A DNA stretch of 9,320 bases, from the NCBI GenBank assembly GCA_025922735.1, contig JAICHI010000033.1, positions 1-9,320 of the forward strand. The letters run 5' to 3'. Under the pieces are notes generated by a model, which worked only from the letters and a program-made list of their open reading frames with translations, was not told the origin of the DNA and did not search any database. The stretch comes from Nitrososphaeraceae archaeon. Its GTDB lineage: Archaea; Thermoproteota; Nitrososphaeria; Nitrososphaerales; Nitrososphaeraceae. Below are positions 5,487 to 9,320 of this stretch, in pieces (within the stretch, counting starts at the first letter, position 1; every line of letters begins with the position of its first letter). The translations under genes and the position numbers were made by a program.

Positions 5487-5495
5487 ATTTCAGAA

Positions 5496-6548
5496 ATGAA
5501 AGTTGGAGTGGTTGGCGCTTCCGGATACGTAGGAGGAGAACTACTGCGGCTTTTGGTCGCTCACCCAAAGATAGAGCTTAGTATGGTGACGTCGCGGCAG
5601 AAGGCAGGCGAGTATGTGCACCGTGTTCACCCAAGCTTGAAGGGTTTTGTAGACATTACATTCTCTCCGATGGACATGGAAAAGCTGACGGACAATTGCG
5701 ATGTTATATTTACATCAGTACCACACGGCAAGGCAAACAAAATAGTTAAGGACCTATATGACAGAGGAATGAAGATAATAGACCTGTCAGCAGACTTTAG
5801 GCTCAAAAATCCCAAGGACTACGTAAGGTGGTATGGCTGGGAGCACCCTTTCCCTGAAATGCTGAGCAAGTCAGTCTACGGAGTTCCAGAACTTCACCGG
5901 GAAGAGATTAAAAGCGCACAGTTGGTCTCCTGCCCCGGTTGCATGGCAGTAACCTCACTTCTTGCCCTTATGCCACTAATTGAAAATGATCTCATAGATA
6001 CTGATCACATTGTAGTGGACAGCAAGATTGGATCCTCTGGAGCCGGTCAGAAGTCCAATGCAGGGACGCACCATGCAATGCGTTATGGCGTAGTCAGACC
6101 CTACAAGCCTGCAAAACACAGGCACACCGGTGAGATTGAGCAAGAGCTTTCGCTCGTCGCAAAGAAGCAAATTAAGGTGAGCATGAGTCCCCACGCAGTC
6201 AATATCGTCAGAGGCATCCTCACTACTAACCACACGTTCCTCAAGAGACCTGTGGAGGAACTAGAGCTATGGAAAATGTACCGTAACGCGTACAAGGGTG
6301 AGCCCTTTGTAAGATTAATTCGTGACAAGAAGGGCCTATACAAGTTTCCAGATCCGAAATTCGTGGTCGGCTCGAACTTTTGCGACGTAGGCTTTGACAT
6401 AGATGAGTACAACCAGAGGATAGTGGCACTTTCTGCATCTGACAACCTCATGAAGGGCGCTGCTGGCTCTGCAATACAGAATATGAACGTGATGTTTGGA
6501 TATGGCGAAAACGAAGGACTGATGTATACCCCATTGACGCCAGTATGA
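5496..6548 (+). CDS. lysY: LysW-gamma-aminoadipyl/glutamyl phosphate reductase (ArgC/LysY family)
   Basis: This NADPH-dependent enzyme reduces the acyl phosphate made by LysZ to the semialdehyde, while the substrate stays on LysW. The 350 residues show a Rossmann start, VGASGYVGGELLRLL (6-20). The catalytic cysteine is in SCPGCM (Cys149), followed by GSSGAGQ (179-185) and HRHTGEIEQEL (208-218), whose His210 corresponds to the ArgC catalytic base. The HRHTGE form and the carrier/ligase neighbours favour the LysW-dependent subgroup (LysY) over classic N-acetyl ArgC; a dual lysine/arginine role is inferred. The start is supported by AAGGAGA. It is first gene of operon 2 and overlaps lysZ by four bases (ATGA). 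Confidence 0.93.
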   Translation: MKVGVVGASGYVGGELLRLLVAHPKIELSMVTSRQKAGEYVHRVHPSLKGFVDITFSPMDMEKLTDNCDVIFTSVPHGKANKIVKDLYDRGMKIIDLSADFRLKNPKDYVRWYGWEHPFPEMLSKSVYGVPELHREEIKSAQLVSCPGCMAVTSLLALMPLIENDLIDTDHIVVDSKIGSSGAGQKSNAGTHHAMRYGVVRPYKPAKHRHTGEIEQELSLVAKKQIKVSMSPHAVNIVRGILTTNHTFLKRPVEELELWKMYRNAYKGEPFVRLIRDKKGLYKFPDPKFVVGSNFCDVGFDIDEYNQRIVALSASDNLMKGAAGSAIQNMNVMFGYGENEGLMYTPLTPV

Positions 6549-7348
6549 TAGTCATAAAGATAGGCGGAAGCGTAGTAGACGGGCTTCATTCATCAGCCCT
6601 TGCAGACATAAAGTCAATAGCTGAAAAGTATAAGCTCGTTATCGTGCATGGTGGAGGCAAGGAAGTGACTGCTACTGCGACTAAGCTGGGAAAGCAGCAA
6701 AAATTCATTGTGTCGCCAGGCGGTGTGCGCAGCCGTTATACAGACAAAGAGACTGCCGAGATCTATACGATGGTCATGTCCGGAAAGCTGAACAAGGCAA
6801 TAGTCCAGATGCTGTTGCGCCAGGATATCAATGCAGTAGGTGTTGCTGGAATAGACGGAGGTATATTGAAGGCAGAGAGAAAGAAGAAACTTCTGGTTAT
6901 AAATGAAAAAGGAAGAAAGATGATGATAGAAGGCGGCTATACCGGCAAGATAACATCAGTAGACGCTTCGCTGGTAAGTGATCTCGTTCGCAGTGGCTAT
7001 GTGCCTGTGATTTCGCCGATTGCGTTGAGCGAAGAATTTGATTTTCTCAATGTGGATGGCGACAGGGCTGCAGCATATGTGGCAGGAGGCATTAAGGCAG
7101 ACAAGGTTATCTTTATCACAGATGTAAATGGCCTAATACTAAATGAAAAACTTGTCAGTTCAATGACCCTAGATCAAGCAAAAGCGGCATTACCAAAGAT
7201 AGGGTCTGGTATGGACAAGAAGGTGCTTGCGTGTATAGAGGCACTCGAAATGGGAGTCAAGGAGGCAGTGATTGCTTCTGGTCAGACTGAAAACCCGCTG
7301 TCAACTGCAATGACCCATAGAAATTGTACGGTGATAGTTCCATATTGA
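6545..7348 (+). CDS. lysZ: LysW-aminoadipate/glutamate kinase (ArgB/LysZ family)
   Basis: An amino-acid-kinase-fold enzyme that phosphorylates the side-chain carboxyl of the LysW-bound substrate with ATP. The 267 residues include VIKIGGSVV (3-11, phosphate-binding Lys5), VHGGGKEV (34-41), LNVDGDRAAA (168-177), ITDVNGL (191-197) and GSGMDKKV (220-227), the last being typical of N-acetylglutamate kinases. The family splits into acetyl- and LysW-dependent forms; the neighbours place this one with LysZ. No long N-terminal extension of the arginine-inhibited type is present, so direct feedback by arginine is less likely (inference). No separate ribosome binding site is evident; translation probably depends on the ATGA overlap with lysY. 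Confidence 0.93.
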   Translation: MIVIKIGGSVVDGLHSSALADIKSIAEKYKLVIVHGGGKEVTATATKLGKQQKFIVSPGGVRSRYTDKETAEIYTMVMSGKLNKAIVQMLLRQDINAVGVAGIDGGILKAERKKKLLVINEKGRKMMIEGGYTGKITSVDASLVSDLVRSGYVPVISPIALSEEFDFLNVDGDRAAAYVAGGIKADKVIFITDVNGLILNEKLVSSMTLDQAKAALPKIGSGMDKKVLACIEALEMGVKEAVIASGQTENPLSTAMTHRNCTVIVPY

Positions 7349-8526
7349 ATGACGAAGACCGGTATCTGGCAACTCTTTACCAAAGGTTTCCAGTGAATAT
7401 TGCAAAGGGCAAGGGTACAAGGGTGTGGGACAATGCAGGCAAGGAATACATTGACTGCATGGGCGGTTATGGAGTTGCTCTCGTTGGCCACTGCAACGAC
7501 AGAGTGGTAAACGCTCTCAAAAGGCAGGCAGAGATACTCATTACCGCACACATGTCCACATACAATGATACTAGATTAAAATTCATGGAAAAGATAGCGT
7601 CAGTGGCGCCGCCGTCTTTGAACAAGATCTTCTTTGCCAACAGCGGTGCCGAATCTGTCGAAGCCGCACTCAAATTTGCACGCAAGTACAGCGGCAGGCA
7701 TGGTGTGATAGCAATGAATGGTGCATATCATGGCAAGACGTTTGGCGCGCTTTCTGTGACATACAGTGAAAAATACAGAAAGTCGTTCATGCCGCTACTG
7801 GATGGTGTGAAGTTTGTTCCCTATAGCGATCCGTCGATGCTGGAAGAAGTAATCGACGATACAATTGGAAGTGTAATCCTTGAGCCCATTCAAGGCGAGA
7901 CTGGCATTATCGTTCCTCCAGATGACCTTCTGCCAAATATCAGAGAGATCTGCAATAGGCGCAACCTTGTCCTTATCTTTGATGAGATACAGTCAGGCCT
8001 TGGGAGAACCGGAAAAATGTGGGCAGGTCAAAACTGGAACACCACCCCGGACATTATGTGTCTTGCAAAGGGTGTAGCCGGTGGAATACCTATGGGGCTT
8101 GTTCTTGCCAAGCAGGGGATAATGGATGCAATGAGGGTAGGTGAGCATTCTTCTACATTTGGTGGAAGCCCTATAGCATGCGCCGCCGGCACTGCCACAA
8201 TGGAAGCTTTGATTGATGATAAACTGGTTGATAATGCTGCAAAGATGGGTCTGCATTTTAAAGAAGGACTCAATCGACTGAAGGAGAAGCACAGGATAAT
8301 CCGACAGGTAAGGGGTATTGGCATGATGCTAGGAGTCGAACTCCGCTTTGACGTCAAAGATATACTCTTTGATGGAATTCGCCGTGGATTGCTGGTTCTT
8401 TACTCGGGAAGAAGTATTCTAAGACTGCTTCCGCCACTTGTGATGGACGAAATGACGGTTTCCCGCGTAATTGATATATTAGACGTTATATTAGCTGATG
8501 AGGAAAAGAGAAGAAATGTCAGCTAA
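7345..8526 (+). CDS. lysJ: LysW-lysine/ornithine aminotransferase (ArgD/LysJ family)
   Basis: A PLP-dependent class III aminotransferase that turns the LysW-bound semialdehyde into the LysW-bound lysine or ornithine, with glutamate as donor. Visible are FFANSGAESVEAALKFAR (96-113, PLP phosphate contact), GAYHGKTFG (126-134), DEIQSGLGRTG (213-223, Asp213 for the PLP ring nitrogen), AKGVAGGIPMG (241-251) with Schiff-base Lys242, and TFGGSP (271-276). At 393 residues it has normal length. I chose TTG 7345, giving MNDEDRYLATLYQRFPV, because it forms a TTGA overlap with the lysZ stop and has GGTGAT upstream. TTG 7324 in the same frame is possible but would add seven residues inside lysZ. Deacylase LysK, which would release the product, is not in the window. 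Confidence 0.93.
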   Translation: MNDEDRYLATLYQRFPVNIAKGKGTRVWDNAGKEYIDCMGGYGVALVGHCNDRVVNALKRQAEILITAHMSTYNDTRLKFMEKIASVAPPSLNKIFFANSGAESVEAALKFARKYSGRHGVIAMNGAYHGKTFGALSVTYSEKYRKSFMPLLDGVKFVPYSDPSMLEEVIDDTIGSVILEPIQGETGIIVPPDDLLPNIREICNRRNLVLIFDEIQSGLGRTGKMWAGQNWNTTPDIMCLAKGVAGGIPMGLVLAKQGIMDAMRVGEHSSTFGGSPIACAAGTATMEALIDDKLVDNAAKMGLHFKEGLNRLKEKHRIIRQVRGIGMMLGVELRFDVKDILFDGIRRGLLVLYSGRSILRLLPPLVMDEMTVSRVIDILDVILADEEKRRNVS

Positions 8527-8941
8527 GGTAGATGAAACTGATGAAAAAATAATACGCATCTTGCAGGCAGATTCCCGCAAGGCATTTGTAGAGATTGCTA
8601 GTGAGATAGGACTTTCCGAATCAGCAGTTCGGCGAAGAGTCAAGAACCTTGTCGATAGGATGATAATTAAACGCTTTACTATTGAGCTTGGGGCAACCGA
8701 CAAGACAAGTGCGATAACGCTAATCTCTGTGTCTTCAACTGCAGATACATCGGCTGTGTCCAATCAGCTGATGAATCTAAATGGCGTCAAAGTGGTCTAC
8801 GAAATAACTGGCCAATATGATATAGCTGCTATAATTGCAGCGCCAGCGATAGCTGACATCAACAAGTGTATTGACGATATACGCAAGACAGAGGGCGTGT
8901 CTGACACAGACACCGTCATAATACTTAAGACTATGCGCTAG
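8516..8941 (+). CDS. Lrp/AsnC-family regulator, LysM-like
   Basis: The 141-residue protein has the Lrp architecture. An N-terminal helix-turn-helix follows the VDETDEKIIRIL opening, with recognition helix around ESAVRRRVKNL (35-45). A C-terminal ligand domain contains ITGQYDIAAII (97-107), where family members carry the G-x-D effector-site motif. Lrp proteins form dimers to octamers and bind phased sites, which suits the half-site arrays before argG and argC. In Sulfolobus, the related LysM controls the lysWXJK operon in response to lysine (established knowledge). I prefer ATG 8516, since family members start a few residues before the D-x-x-D motif; ATG 8498 in frame would add MRKREE. It overlaps the end of lysJ by 11 bases and is last in operon 2, so its own level would follow the operon. 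Confidence 0.88.
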   Translation: MSAKVDETDEKIIRILQADSRKAFVEIASEIGLSESAVRRRVKNLVDRMIIKRFTIELGATDKTSAITLISVSSTADTSAVSNQLMNLNGVKVVYEITGQYDIAAIIAAPAIADINKCIDDIRKTEGVSDTDTVIILKTMR

Positions 8942-9035
8942 TTCCTCTTGCATAAGCATATGACATCATTCTTTCCTGATATTGTACAAGGCCCTATATG
9001 CAGAATTATAGGATATTGCTGAAGTATGCAGTAAA

Positions 9036-9049
9036 ACTAGTCAACTAGT
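9036..9049. repeat. Doubled palindrome ACTAGT-CA-ACTAGT
   Basis: Two copies of the palindromic hexamer ACTAGT are separated by CA and run directly into ATATACT, a TATA-like stretch. This could be an operator at a promoter for the small ORF at 9101, but it is short enough to be chance. Confidence 0.35.
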
Positions 9050-9100
9050 ATATACTTGATGCACGCGTACGGTGTTTCCTTCGACGCAGGCATATATAGC

Positions 9101-9205
9101 ATGAAATCTCTAACGGCTATGATGTTGTCTATATTTTCAATCGGCCTTGCCTTTTTCCTGAAGCATCAACTTGCCAAGATGTCGATACCAAATCTGAGCA
9201 CTTGA
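9101..9205 (+). CDS. Possible small membrane peptide (34 aa)
   Basis: ATG 9101 opens a 34-residue frame whose middle, TAMMLSIFSIGLAFFL (5-20), is hydrophobic enough for one membrane helix, followed by a basic KHQLAK turn. An upstream in-frame ATG at 9059 would give 48 residues. TATA-like ATATACT around 9050 would put a transcript start about 20 bases before 9101. No clear ribosome binding site and no recognised family, so this is tentative. Confidence 0.22.
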   Translation: MKSLTAMMLSIFSIGLAFFLKHQLAKMSIPNLST

Positions 9206-9320
9206 CTGCAAAAAGCTTCCTATAAGAGTATATGAGAGTTGAGGAATTTATGAGTAATTAAATCATATATAATGGGCGGCAATTGTAGATCAATTCTTTT
9301 TCAAGCTTTTTACGTCCAGC

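Larger units (their letters stand above)
8942..9320. other. AT-rich 3' region without a convincing gene
   Basis: After the Lrp stop the sequence is AT-rich, with several TATA-like tracts (about 9047-9056, 9091-9098, 9263-9270) and a doubled ACTAGT. A 34-codon plus-strand frame at 9101-9205 is the only candidate with any pattern. Near the right edge, short open frames exist on both strands but cannot be judged. Confidence 0.4.

Noticed and set aside
6101..6589. Long minus-strand open frame (162 codons)
   Set aside because: It lies opposite the well-supported lysY/lysZ genes and shows no family features; a shadow frame.
7324..7344. Upstream TTG start for lysJ
   Set aside because: It adds a non-conserved MYGDSSI stretch inside lysZ; TTG 7345 gives a stop-start overlap like the other junctions and has a ribosome-binding-like GGTGAT.
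8498..8515. Upstream ATG start for the Lrp-like gene
   Set aside because: It is possible, but adds MRKREE before the usual family N-terminus; ATG 8516 fits Lrp length and alignment better.
9258..9320. Minus-strand frame entering from the right edge (21 codons, ends at 9258)
   Set aside because: Another minus-strand frame is equally plausible there, and the stretch is too short to judge; it also overlaps a TATA-like tract.
1..9320. CRISPR arrays, insertion sequences, integrase or phage genes
   Set aside because: No direct-repeat arrays, transposase motifs or terminal inverted repeats were seen; the window reads as core chromosome.

Overview
The window looks like a piece of an ammonia-oxidising archaeon (Thaumarchaeota/Nitrososphaeria, probably a moderate-GC soil-type Nitrososphaera relative). 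This rests on archaeal BRE/TATA promoters, leaderless or short-leader genes, TTG starts, and a LysW carrier-protein pathway linked to a bacterial-type argG. The taxon is inferred from gene content and style, not from a database match.

Left part (1-3038): the 3' end of a sugar-phosphate isomerase/epimerase-like gene enters from the left edge. It is followed by about 360 bases without a convincing gene. Next come a very small minus-strand zinc-finger ORF (649-780), a plus-strand four-helix membrane protein of unknown function (858-1403), and two minus-strand regulator-like genes. One has a winged helix followed by a B12-binding-like fold (1400-2314). The other has an ACT domain (2349-3038) and is divergent from argG.

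Right part (3039-8941): two co-directional biosynthetic operons. Operon 1 is argG-lysW-lysX (3116-5377). Operon 2 is argC/lysY-argB/lysZ-argD/lysJ-Lrp (5496-8941). Together LysX, LysZ, LysY and LysJ act on an amino-group-protected intermediate carried by LysW. This gives lysine from 2-aminoadipate and/or ornithine from glutamate. argG in the first operon ties the cluster to arginine, and only one set of LysW enzymes is visible, so a dual lysine/arginine role is likely. The releasing hydrolase LysK, the carbamoyltransferase ArgF and ArgH are not in the window.

The two operons share a 20-base core promoter, identical base for base, preceded by GGTC/GACC half-sites at the same offsets and on one helix face. 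This defines a two-member regulon inside the window. Candidate regulators are the Lrp/LysM-like protein at the end of operon 2 and the divergent ACT protein, whose own leader overlaps the argG operator.

The most unusual points are: LysW ends in Gln (EDWGQ) instead of the Glu whose gamma-carboxyl is the known attachment point; argG is preceded in frame by an ATG-TAA start-stop pair directly before its TTG start; and the two matched operators. The right end (8942-9320) holds no convincing gene, only a possible tiny membrane peptide and promoter-like AT-rich motifs.
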